Below are positions 1 to 8,800 of a stretch of DNA of 38,811 nt, in pieces. Position 1 is the first letter of the stretch. Each line of letters begins with the position of its first letter. Both the position numbers and the translations under genes were made by a program. The stretch is taken from NCBI GenBank assembly GCA_004556925.1, contig SFFI01000016.1:1-38811 (forward strand). Direction: 5' to 3'. The DNA comes from Clostridiales bacterium (lineage in GTDB: Bacteria > Bacillota > Clostridia > Saccharofermentanales > DTU023). The notes under the pieces are model-generated. The model ran no database searches and was not told the DNA's origin. It saw only the letters and a program-made list of their open reading frames with translations.

Positions 1-3
1 TCG

Positions 4-41
4 AATCAAGATCTCGCTCAACAACTTGAGCCCTCTTGATT
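4..41. repeat. nested inverted repeat at window start
   Basis: Outer arms AATCAAG (4-10) and CTTGATT (35-41) enclose inner arms CTCAA (17-21) and TTGAG (26-30). The structure could be the hairpin of a gene lying before the window, or an operator for the exporter downstream. No T-run follows, so a Rho-independent terminator is not supported. Confidence 0.35.
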
Positions 42-119
42 ACAGAAGGACCATGGGCTTTGCCGCATGAGCCTGTCCAAAATTTTGTCCGCACCCCCCA
101 TACAGAATAAATAACTATA

Positions 120-148
120 TTGTAAACTAAGGAGTGTATAATTATAAT
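120..148 (+). promoter_or_regulatory. putative sigma-A promoter of the first ABC exporter pair
   Basis: TTGTAA at 120-125 and TATAAT at 143-148 are separated by 17 bp, the optimal spacing for a housekeeping promoter. A second TATAAT at 137-142 overlaps but would have only an 11-bp spacer. The leader to the start codon is about 40 nt. Confidence 0.55.
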
Positions 149-192
149 TTTAATTAAGCCGACCGTCCGTTTAATGAAAGGAATTGACTGAT

Positions 193-1932
193 TTGACTGG
201 CTTTTTTCAGACTTATTTAGAGTCTCCGAGACTGCTTATTCTGGATATTGTTGACCTTGTCTTAACTGGCACAGAGCCGTTAGTCAACGTCTATATTTTA
301 AGCAACATTTTTGACCAATATCAGAAGGGGAATCCACAAACAACGATATCGTACATAGGTGTTTTTATTTTCTACCTTCTGCTAAAAGGTGCGTACACTC
401 TAATATATAAATATTTCAGCGTGAAAGAACGATCCGAAGTAGATGCCCGCGCAAAAAAACGATTTGTAGACAGAATTCTTGATTTTGACTACTTCCATTT
501 GGAAAAAGAGGAAAGCCTCGACAAAATATCTATGGTAAACAGTGAGTTCATTAGCATATATTCCGATCATATGGAAACGATTAAAATGTCGGTAGCTGTT
601 TTTTTACAGCTAATGAGTTTGTTCTTTCTCTTCTGGCGTGCTATTGGATATCGCGCAATTGCCTATATTCTTATGCTTGCGATTGTTGTTGCGCTTGTAA
701 ATTACAATGCAAAAAAAATGATAAGTGTACATGAAAAACAGGCTGGGGAGGTGCGGTATTTAGATTATTTAAAGAGGGTTGAGCGTGACAATAATCATGC
801 TTATGAGCGCCGCATTTTTTCTTACAGTGACGCGCTGGCGCAAGATTACGAAAACAAAAGCAAAAAAATCATTACGGAAAAAGAATCAGCATCAATTTCA
901 AATATATTACGATTGGAAGTTAGCGATATACCGATTGCCGTGATTTTGCTCTATCTTATCTTTTTTAGTCTCCAAAGTGTACGTAGTGGGCATACCAGTT
1001 TTGCTTATTTTGCTTCTATTTTCACGCAAACTCTCGTCTTTTTAGAATTAATCCGCTACGATGTTGCCTATTATATTGATGAGTTGATTAGTATTTACCA
1101 CTACAGTCGGCTGAATCGAGATCTAGACAAATTTAAAACGGACGCTCGATTGGTCGAACGTCAAAGTTCGGATGTATCGATTCCGGATATCGTTGCTGCA
1201 AGCGATTCTGCCCTTGAATTTATTAACGTTTCTTTTAAGTATCCCGGAACGGAAAGATATATCTTAAATCATCTAAATTTTACGCTATTAAAAAACGAAA
1301 TTGGGATGCTAGTTGGAGAAAATGGTAGCGGAAAAACGACAATCTTGAAATTAATATTAGGTTTATATAACAATTACGATGGAAAAATACTTTTGTTTGG
1401 GCAAGATCTTAAGCGACTTAGCAGGAAAAATCGCAACTCTTTATTAGCCTGTATGTTCCAAGATTATGGCCGCTACTATTTTACTTTAGAGGAAAACATA
1501 TACTTAGGTAACTCTGAGAATAAGGACGTTTCTGATCTGATTGAAAGATTTAACTTATCGGAGATTCCCTCAAATGAGCCTTTGCGGAAGCTGGCAGGTG
1601 GGACTTCGGATCTTTCAGGCGGCCAATGGCAACGCGTTGCTCTGGCACGCTTGCTCCATATGGATAGACCACTGTATTTGCTGGACGAACCGACTAGTGC
1701 TTTAGATCCCATTGAAGAATCAAAGATTTATACTGCCACGTCACGAAATCTACAAAATCGTACTGCTTTGATTGTCAGCCATCGCTTGGGTATGGCGAAA
1801 GCGGTAGATCACATTCTATTTCTTGATGGGGGAGAGATTGTTGAAGAGGGTTCGCATGAAGAGTTATTGAAAGCGGGGCAACATTACAGCTGTTTTTACG
1901 AACGGCAAAGGAGTCTCTATTATGCAGAATAG
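193..1932 (+). CDS. ABC exporter half-transporter (TMD-NBD), subunit 1
   Basis: An ABC half-transporter with an N-terminal membrane domain and a C-terminal ATPase, likely exporting a peptide, lipid or drug across the cytoplasmic membrane. Counted from an upstream TTG at 184, Walker A GENGSGKTT is at residues 378-386, the signature LSGGQ at 477-481, Walker B LYLLDEP at 497-503 and the H-loop SHR near 532-534. All nucleotide-binding motifs look intact. There is no ATG start. The GAAAGGA ribosome site at 176-182 lies only 1 nt before the TTG at 184 but 10 nt before a TTG at 193, so I chose 193. It overlaps the next ABC gene by 11 nt, which suggests translational coupling and a heterodimer. The substrate cannot be deduced, because no immunity, lantibiotic or precursor gene is adjacent. 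Confidence 0.88.
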   Translation: MTGFFQTYLESPRLLILDIVDLVLTGTEPLVNVYILSNIFDQYQKGNPQTTISYIGVFIFYLLLKGAYTLIYKYFSVKERSEVDARAKKRFVDRILDFDYFHLEKEESLDKISMVNSEFISIYSDHMETIKMSVAVFLQLMSLFFLFWRAIGYRAIAYILMLAIVVALVNYNAKKMISVHEKQAGEVRYLDYLKRVERDNNHAYERRIFSYSDALAQDYENKSKKIITEKESASISNILRLEVSDIPIAVILLYLIFFSLQSVRSGHTSFAYFASIFTQTLVFLELIRYDVAYYIDELISIYHYSRLNRDLDKFKTDARLVERQSSDVSIPDIVAASDSALEFINVSFKYPGTERYILNHLNFTLLKNEIGMLVGENGSGKTTILKLILGLYNNYDGKILLFGQDLKRLSRKNRNSLLACMFQDYGRYYFTLEENIYLGNSENKDVSDLIERFNLSEIPSNEPLRKLAGGTSDLSGGQWQRVALARLLHMDRPLYLLDEPTSALDPIEESKIYTATSRNLQNRTALIVSHRLGMAKAVDHILFLDGGEIVEEGSHEELLKAGQHYSCFYERQRSLYYAE

Positions 1933-3700
1933 AAAACTGAAACTACTCTGGGACACAGTAAAACTGTCATATTCTAACAATACATTTAAAATGTTGGTGA
2001 TACAATGTGTTTCTGTTCTTTACGGATTATCCTACGGAGTAAATACTTGGCTTACAAAAAATTTCATCAATTCAGTGAATCAATTTGCTCGTTCTGAAGT
2101 AAATCTGGATAAAGTTATTTTACTTTTATTCGCTTTGATTTTTAGTATTTTCTTCGGGTATTTTACGAATAAGATTATTAACCACTATCATTCTGTATTT
2201 GCCAGTCAGATAGAAGTACAGGCAAATAAAAAGTTATTTCATAAACTAAAGGATGCCGAATTAATCCTATTTGAAACTTCTGATTTCAATGATCGGGTGG
2301 AAGCCGCTTTTGACATCACTCAACCCATGGGATACGTTGGGATGCAGATTATTGACACTTTTACTGCCACTTTGACCGGAATATTTTCCAGCGCGATGGT
2401 ATTGTATAGTGTAGAACCTTCTTTGACATTTATCCTACTCATCTTTGTTATTCCTAATTTTTATCAATTTTCTGCAAAACTGGACACTCGAGAGGAAAGC
2501 AAAGAGAAATTAGCAAGAGCAAGCCGTGTAGCAGATATGGCCGAGAGTATGCTCATCGCGCCTGAATTCTATAAGGAAACTAGAAGTCTGTCCTCAATTT
2601 CGGGAATTAAATCTCATTTTTATAAATCTCTTGACGACCTAGTTCATGCAGAAGTTCAGTCTCAACATGAAGCCCAGCGACATGATTTGCGCTTTCAAGT
2701 TTTGTCTTTAATTGCGGACATATCGGCGATTTCTCTGGCTTCTTACCTTTTAGCCGCTGGAAAAATTGATATCGGAACCTTTACGGCTTGTTTGTCTGCG
2801 ATTATGTCTTTTCGTTTTTTAGTTGAAGGATTTTTCTTTAACGAACTGGGTATGGTTAACAATTATTACAATGACCTAGTACAATATCACGAACTAATAA
2901 ACGAAGACTGGAAGCAGCGTAAGCCCCTAATCCTTAGCGAAGCTCCCAGAGTAGAATTTAAGAATGTTTCATTTTCGTACCCGAAGACGGACGAGAAGGT
3001 AATCGACAACCTCAGTTTTGTTTTAGAGCCAGGTCAAAAACTATCTATTGTGGGGTATAACGGATCCGGAAAAACAACTTTAACCAAACTAGCTACCGGT
3101 CTCTATATCCCTGATGAGGGGGATGTTTATATTGACGGTCATAATACGAGAGAATACAGAGTAGATCATGGTTTTAGCGCATTACTTCAGGATTTCCTTA
3201 CCTATAAGATGAGGCTTAAAGACAATATCGCTTTAGGTAGAGGAGCGCTCACGTCTCAAAAAAATAGGCTATCAGAGGAAGATGAGCGTGCCTTGGAACA
3301 GCGTCTAGCTCTCTTGGACACGACATTCTCTCATCCCAAGCTGTCCCCCGACACCTGCCTAAGCACGGAGTTTGGTGGCATAAATTTATCGGGTGGGTGG
3401 TTGCAACTAATTGCCCTCATGCGTAGCCTGTACGCCAAATCGTCTTTCATTATTTTGGACGAACCTTCCTCGGCAATTGATCCCGATAAAGAATACGTAC
3501 TTACGCAGATGTTACTGGACGAAGTAATTGGCAAAACATCAATCATTGTTACGCATCGCATGGGCGTATGCCAATTCTGTGATTCCATTCTTGTTCTGGA
3601 AAACGGACAAGGTACAGAATTAGGACCATTTTCAGAATTATATCAGCAAGGTACAGAATTTAGCCTGTATTTCAAAGAGCAAGAAAAGTGGTACGAGTAA
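1922..3700 (+). CDS. ABC exporter half-transporter (TMD-NBD), subunit 2
   Basis: The second half of the presumed heterodimeric exporter, 592 aa, with an ATG start 7 nt after an AAAGGAG ribosome site (1908-1914). It has an N-terminal membrane domain and a C-terminal ATPase. Walker A GYNGSGKTT is at residues 378-386, Walker B IILDEP at 510-515, and the H-loop reads THR. The signature motif is LSGGW (489-493) instead of LSGGQ, so the usual glutamine is tryptophan. Degenerate signature or catalytic residues in one subunit are common in heterodimeric exporters and make one ATP site weak. Here Walker B glutamate and the switch histidine remain. The start lies inside the end of the preceding gene, which supports co-translation. 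Substrate unknown. Confidence 0.88.
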   Translation: MQNRKLKLLWDTVKLSYSNNTFKMLVIQCVSVLYGLSYGVNTWLTKNFINSVNQFARSEVNLDKVILLLFALIFSIFFGYFTNKIINHYHSVFASQIEVQANKKLFHKLKDAELILFETSDFNDRVEAAFDITQPMGYVGMQIIDTFTATLTGIFSSAMVLYSVEPSLTFILLIFVIPNFYQFSAKLDTREESKEKLARASRVADMAESMLIAPEFYKETRSLSSISGIKSHFYKSLDDLVHAEVQSQHEAQRHDLRFQVLSLIADISAISLASYLLAAGKIDIGTFTACLSAIMSFRFLVEGFFFNELGMVNNYYNDLVQYHELINEDWKQRKPLILSEAPRVEFKNVSFSYPKTDEKVIDNLSFVLEPGQKLSIVGYNGSGKTTLTKLATGLYIPDEGDVYIDGHNTREYRVDHGFSALLQDFLTYKMRLKDNIALGRGALTSQKNRLSEEDERALEQRLALLDTTFSHPKLSPDTCLSTEFGGINLSGGWLQLIALMRSLYAKSSFIILDEPSSAIDPDKEYVLTQMLLDEVIGKTSIIVTHRMGVCQFCDSILVLENGQGTELGPFSELYQQGTEFSLYFKEQEKWYE

Positions 3701-3717
3701 TATACTTATTTGCGCTT

Positions 3718-3776
3718 TTGTTGTTCCCTGATATTTCTGATTGTTGTTCCCTGATATTTCTGATTGTTGTTCCCTG
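3718..3776. repeat. 23-bp tandem repeat, about 2.5 copies
   Basis: Two identical 23-bp units (3718-3740 and 3741-3763) start TTGTTGTTCCCTG and are followed by a 13-bp partial third copy (3764-3776). They lie just after the stop codon of the second ABC gene. The function is not evident. Confidence 0.85.
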
Positions 3777-3818
3777 GTAAGCGTCAAACCTGCCCTCGCT
3801 ACATTGGTTAAAAAAGCA

Positions 3819-3854
3819 CCCGCAGGAGGCGGTGAGGCCAACTGCGGGAGTTTT
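3819..3854 (+). terminator. possible Rho-independent terminator of the ABC exporter operon
   Basis: Arms CCCGCAG (3819-3825) and CTGCGGG (3842-3848) are followed by AGTTTT. The 16-nt loop is long, and the T-run is short, so the call is moderate. Confidence 0.45.
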
Positions 3855-3899
3855 ACGGTTAGACAGCTGCGGGTATTTTGAGTTGTGTGTGGGGCCCCG

Positions 3900-4172
3900 T
3901 TATTTTTTGTTTTCTGCTATTGAGTTAAGGGCCTTGAAATGGTCAGGGGTAAGCCTAGCAATTTCATCTTCTTTGCCGTCTGCGGCTAACTGGGCTACGG
4001 CTTGTAGGGTGTAGGTGAAATAGTGGTAAGGGTCCATACCCGTTTCTTTGGCTGTTTCTATGAGAGAATAAATAATCGCGCTTGTCTGGGCACCGGTAGC
4101 TGACGCCTGTCCCGTTCGTATTTGTAGACCACAATGGGGGTGGGAGATCTCCCGCCTGTCCGGTAGAGCCAC
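3900..4172 (-). pseudogene. IS66-family transposase remnant (C-terminal fragment)
   Basis: Read on the minus strand, the frame ending at 3900 contains a stretch like GAQTSAIIYSLIETAKETG followed by DPYHYFTYTL. I recognise this as the C-terminal region of IS66-type transposases, where a similar segment precedes the C-terminus. Just upstream a different frame reads PIVVYKYERDR, resembling the central catalytic-domain strand of the same family. The two pieces are joined with most of the protein missing. This is therefore a deleted and frame-disrupted relic. No intact transposase, accessory tnpA/tnpB gene or clear terminal inverted repeats are visible around it. Confidence 0.6.
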
Positions 4173-4370
4173 ATGTAACTCCTGCTTTGGGGACTCTTGC
4201 CCTCTTCTCTTAACACTATTAAGACTCTCTTAAGACTCTCTTAAAACTCCAAAGAACACCGGTTAGAGCTCAGATGACTCTTGAGAAATTTCTAGTGCCT
4301 TAAGCTATTGTCAGGGATGCATCTACCTTTTACTTGGCCGTATAGGTTTGACACTTACCAAAAAACCATG

Positions 4371-4460
4371 GAGTGTAAGACTTAATTCTTAATGGATTTT
4401 ACTGTAAGACTAAATTCCGCTTTGCTCCCTTTGCTGTGGAACTTACTTTTTCACTTTAGC
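4371..4460. repeat. ~90-bp dispersed intergenic element, copy 1
   Basis: It begins GAGTGTAAGACTTAATTC, contains a second TGTAAGACTAAAT about 30 bp on, and ends with a stretch including CTTACTTTTTCACTTTAGC. A homologous copy lies at 36035-36122, and the last part recurs at 35232-35253. The internally repeated TGTAAGACT motif resembles the multiply repeated ends of some IS21-type elements, but no transposase accompanies it and that link is inference. Confidence 0.7.
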
Positions 4461-4622
4461 ATTCTTTTTCACCTTTTTATCCTGGCGACGGTCTATTTCC
4501 TGGTTCTCCGGGAAAGAGGTGTGAACATTTCTGCTCATCACATTTAGTTAACAAATAGATCACGTCCATAAAATATGGTGTAGAAGCAGAAAGAGCCAGA
4601 GGTCAATTTACTGCGTATTAAA

Positions 4623-5102
4623 GGTTGGCAAACCCCCAATTTGGTGGATATGCCAACCCTTTTTCTGCCATCCCAGCCTGGTGGAGCCCTAAAAAGAGTT
4701 GGCAAAGCCTTGATTTAGCTGATCTGCCAACTATTATCTGCCTTCTCTAAGCACTTGCCGGCTCAAAAAAGGTTGGCAGACCCTTAATTTAGCGGACTTG
4801 CCAACTCTTTTTCTGCCATCCCAGCCTGGTGGAGCCCTAAAAAGAGTTGGCAAAGCCTTGATTTAGCTGATCTGCCAATCATTATCTCCCTTCTCTAAGC
4901 ACTTGCCGGCTCAAAAAGGTTGGCAAACCCTTAATTTAGCAGACTTGCCAACCCTTTTTCTGCCATCCCAGCCTGGTGGAACCCTAAAAAGAGTTGGCAA
5001 AGCCTTGATTTAGTTGATCTGCCAACCATTATCTGCCTTCTCTAAGCACTTGCCGGTTCAAAAAGGGTTGGCAAACCCCCAATTTTGCGGACTTGCCCAC
5101 CA
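4623..5102. repeat. array of seven inverted repeats with 74-bp period
   Basis: Seven imperfect palindromes with arms GTTGGCA and TGCCAAC start at 4624, 4698, 4772, 4846, 4919, 4993 and 5067, so the spacing is 74, 74, 74, 73, 74 and 74 bp. Arms are about 8 bp with a ~20-nt A/T-rich centre. Two alternating types exist: one has outer bases G..C (as GGTTGGCA/TGCCAACC at 4623-4658), the other A..T (AGTTGGCA/TGCCAACT at 4697-4732), a compensatory change. Linkers also alternate and share TCTGCC and an A-run at the same offset. The array therefore looks like a 74-bp unit duplicated to 148 bp and then amplified. No protein-coding frame spans it. Confidence 0.9.
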
Positions 5103-5207
5103 ACAGTGCCGCCTAGCAAAAGTTGACTAGGAATAAATGAAAGAGAGGCAATTACGAATTTACACACTATTGGGGGCTTGACTCGGTTTCCTGGGATTTC
5201 AGACTAG

Positions 5208-5330
5208 TTTGCAAGTAATGGATGCCTCTCGGTCTTTAAATCATCCATTAGTTGCAACATTGCCCTCTTTACCATCCACTACTTGAAAAATTGCCCGGCG
5301 GTCCATCCATTAGCTGCAATTTTGCCCGAA
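5208..5330. repeat. CATCC element, copy 1 (one inverted plus three direct units)
   Basis: TTTGCAAGTAATGGATG (5208-5224) is the reverse complement of a motif that then occurs three times directly, starting CATCCATTA at 5242, CATCCACTA at 5273 and CATCCATTA at 5304, exactly 31 bp apart. Each direct copy is followed by A/T-rich sequence and TTGCCC. The inverted unit can pair with any of the three. The element lies about 35 bp before the ileS promoter. A homologous element with the same 31-bp spacing is at 35587-35717. Confidence 0.8.
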
Positions 5331-5363
5331 AATCCGAAAATCCAAAAATCCGAGATTTATATT

Positions 5364-5392
5364 TTGACGGCCACCCTTGTGTTTAGTATACT
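5364..5392 (+). promoter_or_regulatory. sigma-A promoter of the ileS operon
   Basis: TTGACG at 5364-5369 and TATACT at 5387-5392 are separated by 17 bp. Transcription would begin near 5399, giving a leader of about 415 nt that contains the T-box. Confidence 0.75.
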
Positions 5393-5398
5393 TTGGAC

Positions 5399-5764
5399 GT
5401 GCTTTTTCGCCTGGATAAGGTCTTTCTAAAAAGACAGAAAGACCGATTCTGAAGCGCAAAAGCCCGCATATAAACGCTATGAAGGGCAAGAGTAGGTCTT
5501 GGTAGCGGCCACAGCGAGCGCTGGAGGGTGAGAGCAGCGCGCAGGGCCCAGGATACGAAAATCAGCCCCGAGCGGCTGCTCCGAACGCCGAGTTTGCTAT
5601 AGCAAGCTATCAAGCTATAGTGCGGTAATTAAGTGCAGACGGTTGCCCACCGTATGAGGGCCCAAGAGGCCAAGACGCAGGAAGGTCCAAGAGATCCCTG
5701 ATCCCTGCTGGCTTGGTGAAACGGGTGGTACCGCGTATTTTCACGCCCCGTGTGGGCGTTTTTC
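5399..5764 (+). promoter_or_regulatory. T-box riboswitch leader (isoleucine)
   Basis: The conserved T-box sequence GGGTGGTACCGCG is at 5723-5735, immediately followed by a terminator hairpin. Stem I features are visible from about 5490: an AGAGTA bulge sequence, AGCGAGCGCTGG near 5513, and GGTGAGAGC near 5526. A candidate specifier codon ATC (Ile) is at 5561-5563, fitting the ileS gene downstream. An extra hairpin GGTCTTTC/GAAAGACC (5419-5444) precedes stem I. By established T-box behaviour, uncharged tRNA-Ile would stabilise the antiterminator and permit ileS expression. The specifier assignment is the least certain part. Confidence 0.88.
5743..5763 (+). terminator. T-box intrinsic terminator
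   Basis: Stem ACGCCC (5743-5748) and GGGCGT (5754-5759) is followed by a T-rich run. It overlaps the 3' side of the T-box region, as expected for competition with the antiterminator. Confidence 0.8.
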
Positions 5765-5813
5765 TTTGCCCAAAAACTTAAGGACCTAGGACACTAGGAA
5801 CGCAGGAGGCGAC

Positions 5814-8800
5814 ATGTACCGTAAAGTTGACAACTCCCTGGACTTTGTCAAGAGGGAAGAAGAGATCCTCAAATTTTGGGAGGATCAGCAGATTTTTGAA
5901 AAGCAGGTCAAGCTCCACCAGGACGCAGACAAATATACCTTTTATGATGGTCCACCTACGGCTAACGGCAAGCCCCATATCGGCCACGTCCTGACTCGGG
6001 CTATCAAAGACTTAATTCCACGCTTCAAATCTATGCAGGGCCACAATGTCCTGCGCAAGGCGGGCTGGGACACGCATGGCCTGCCCGTCGAGATTGAAGT
6101 GGAAAAGATGTTGGGCATTTCTGGCAAGGAACAGATTGAAGCCTACGGCATTGAAGACTTTGTTGAGAAATGTAAGGAATCTGTTTGGAAATATAAGTCA
6201 GAATGGGAAGATATGTCCAAACGAGTAGGTTTCTGGGCAGATATGGATAATCCCTATGTCACCTACGAACAAGACTATATTGAGTCCGAGTGGTGGGCCA
6301 TGAAGAAGATTTGGGAAAAGGGCCTGCTTTACGAAGGCTACCGCATTGTGCCCTACTGTCCCCGCTGTGGTACAGCCTTGGCTAGCCATGAAGTAGCCCA
6401 GGGCTATGAAGATGTCACGGAAAATTCCATTTATGTCCGCTTCGCCGTCCGGGGTGAGGAGAATACCTACCTGGCCGCCTGGACGACTACGCCCTGGACC
6501 CTGCCTTCTAACCTCGCCCTGGCCGTCAACCCTAAGGTGACCTATGTGCTCTTGGAGCGGGAAGAAGAAGGCCAGACCCGGCGCTACTATCTGGCCAAAG
6601 ACCTGCAAGAAGCCGTTTTTGGCGAAAATCCTGGCCAGGTTCTGAAAGAACTGAGTGGCCAAGACCTGGCCGGCTTGGCCTATGAGCCTCTCTTCTCCTA
6701 TGCTGAGGATATTGTAGCCCATTCGGGCAAAAAGGCCTGGTTTGTGGCCATTGCAGACTTTGTTACCACGACAGAAGGTACGGGTATTGTCCATATCGCC
6801 CCGGCCTTCGGTGAAGACGATAACAAGCTGGGCAAGGCTTGTGACCTGCCCTTCGTTCAATTTGTGAAGGATGACGGCACCATGCCCCCGGAGGTTACGG
6901 ACTTCACCGGCCTCTTTGTTAAGGACGCAGACCCCCAGATCATTGATTGGCTCAAGGACCAGGGCAAGCTTATCCGGGTTCAGGCCTATACCCACTCCTA
7001 TCCCTTCTGCTGGCGTTGCCACACCCCCCTCATTTACTATGCCCGCAACTCCTGGTTTATTGAAATGACCAAGGTCCGGGATGAATTGGTAGCTAACAAT
7101 CAAAAGGTCAACTGGATTCCCCCCACCCTGGGTGAAAAACGCTTTGGTAACTTTTTGGAGAACGTCATCGACTGGAATATTTCCCGCGAACGCTACTGGG
7201 GCATGCCCCTGCCGGTTTGGCGGTGCCCTAACGGACACGACCATGTGGTGGGCTCTATTGAGGAGCTTAAGGCGATGTCACCGGACTGCCCGGAGGAAAT
7301 TGAGCTCCACCGTCCCTATATTGATGCGGTCCACCTGACCTGCCCAGAGTGTGGCGAGCTCATGACTCGTATTCCTGAAGTTGCAGATGCTTGGTTTGAC
7401 TCCGGGGCCATGCCCTATGCCCAGTGGCACTACCCCTTTGAAAACCAAGAGACCTTCCAGAACCGCTTCCCCGCTGATTTTATTTCCGAAGCGGTAGACC
7501 AAACCCGAGGCTGGTTCTATTCTCTGACGGCAGAAGCCACCTTACTCTTTGAACAGGAAGCCTTCGAGAACTGCATTGTCTTAGGCCACGTCCAAGACAA
7601 GGACGGCATCAAGATGTCCAAGCACAAGGGCAACGTGGTCAATCCCTGGGAGGCGATTGACTCTGAGGGCGCGGATGCGGTCCGCTGGTATTTCTACTCC
7701 AATAGCCAGCCCTGGCTGCCCTCTCGCTTCTCCCTGGATGCGGTCAAGGAAGACAAGCGCAAGTTCATGGGGACCCTTTGGAATACTTATGCTTTCTATG
7801 TGCTCTACGCAGAAATTGACCAGTTCAGGCCCCAAGACCACCCTTGGGATCCCCACAAGGTTAACGTGATCGACCGTTGGATCCTCTCCCGTCTGAATAC
7901 CCTGGTTGACCAGGTAACAGCCAGCCTGGAGAAGTTTGATATCCTGACCGCGACTCAGCTCTTGGAAAAGTTTGCGGATGATTTATCTAACTGGTACGTC
8001 CGCCGCAACCGCGAGCGTTACTGGGTGTCTGGTATGCCCCAGGATAAGGTAGATGCCTATCAATGCCTCTACACTGTCCTGGTGACCCTGGCTAAGTTAT
8101 CTGCACCTTTTACACCCTTCATGGCCGAACTAATCTACCAAAACCTGGTCGCAGGCCTAGACCCCTCTGCACCAGAATCTGTCCATCTCTGTGCTTATCC
8201 CCAAGCGGATAAGACCCTGATCAAGCCAGCGGTAGAAGACCAGATGGACTTGGTCCTCAAGCTGGTTAACTTGGGCAGGACAGCCCGGGCCCAATCCCAG
8301 CTCAAGACCCGTCAGCCCCTCTCACGTATGCTGATCGTAGGTGGCGAAAAACTGGAAGCAGATTTTGCAGACCTGGTTAAGGATGAGCTGAATATCAAAG
8401 CCTTAGAAAAGGCAGATGACGCAGATAGCCTGCAGGACTACCACTTCAAGCCCCAGCTCAAGCTTTTGGGCAAACGTTTCGGCAAACGGCTTAACGAGCT
8501 CAAGGAAGTCCTGAACAACTTGGATGGGCTTAAAGCTTATAAGGAACTGAAGAAGCGGGGTGAAATTGGGGTGGTCATGGAAGACGGCGTGGAGATCCTC
8601 ACGGAGGAAGAACTCTTGATTGAAAACCAACAGGCCGAGGGTTACTCTGCAGCTTCCGATTACGGCCTGACGGTTGCCCTAGATACTACGCTGAGCCCAG
8701 AACTCATTGATGAGGGCTTCCTACGGGAGATCGTCTCAAAGGTTCAAACCATGCGTAAAGAGGCTGACTTCGAGTTAACCGACCGCATCAAGCTCTACAT

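Noticed and set aside
3718..3776. leader RNA or attenuator from the 23-bp repeats
   Set aside because: The units have no self-complementarity and lie after a stop codon, so simple tandem duplication is enough explanation.
4623..5102. CRISPR or coding repeat
   Set aside because: The linkers are themselves repeated, so there are no unique spacers, and no open frame spans the array.
5383..5613. 76-aa minus-strand frame in the ileS leader
   Set aside because: The region is a structured T-box RNA; the frame has no start context and no family similarity.
6198..7244. 348-aa minus-strand reading frame inside ileS
   Set aside because: It lies fully antisense to a well-conserved synthetase gene, and the protein has no recognisable domain.
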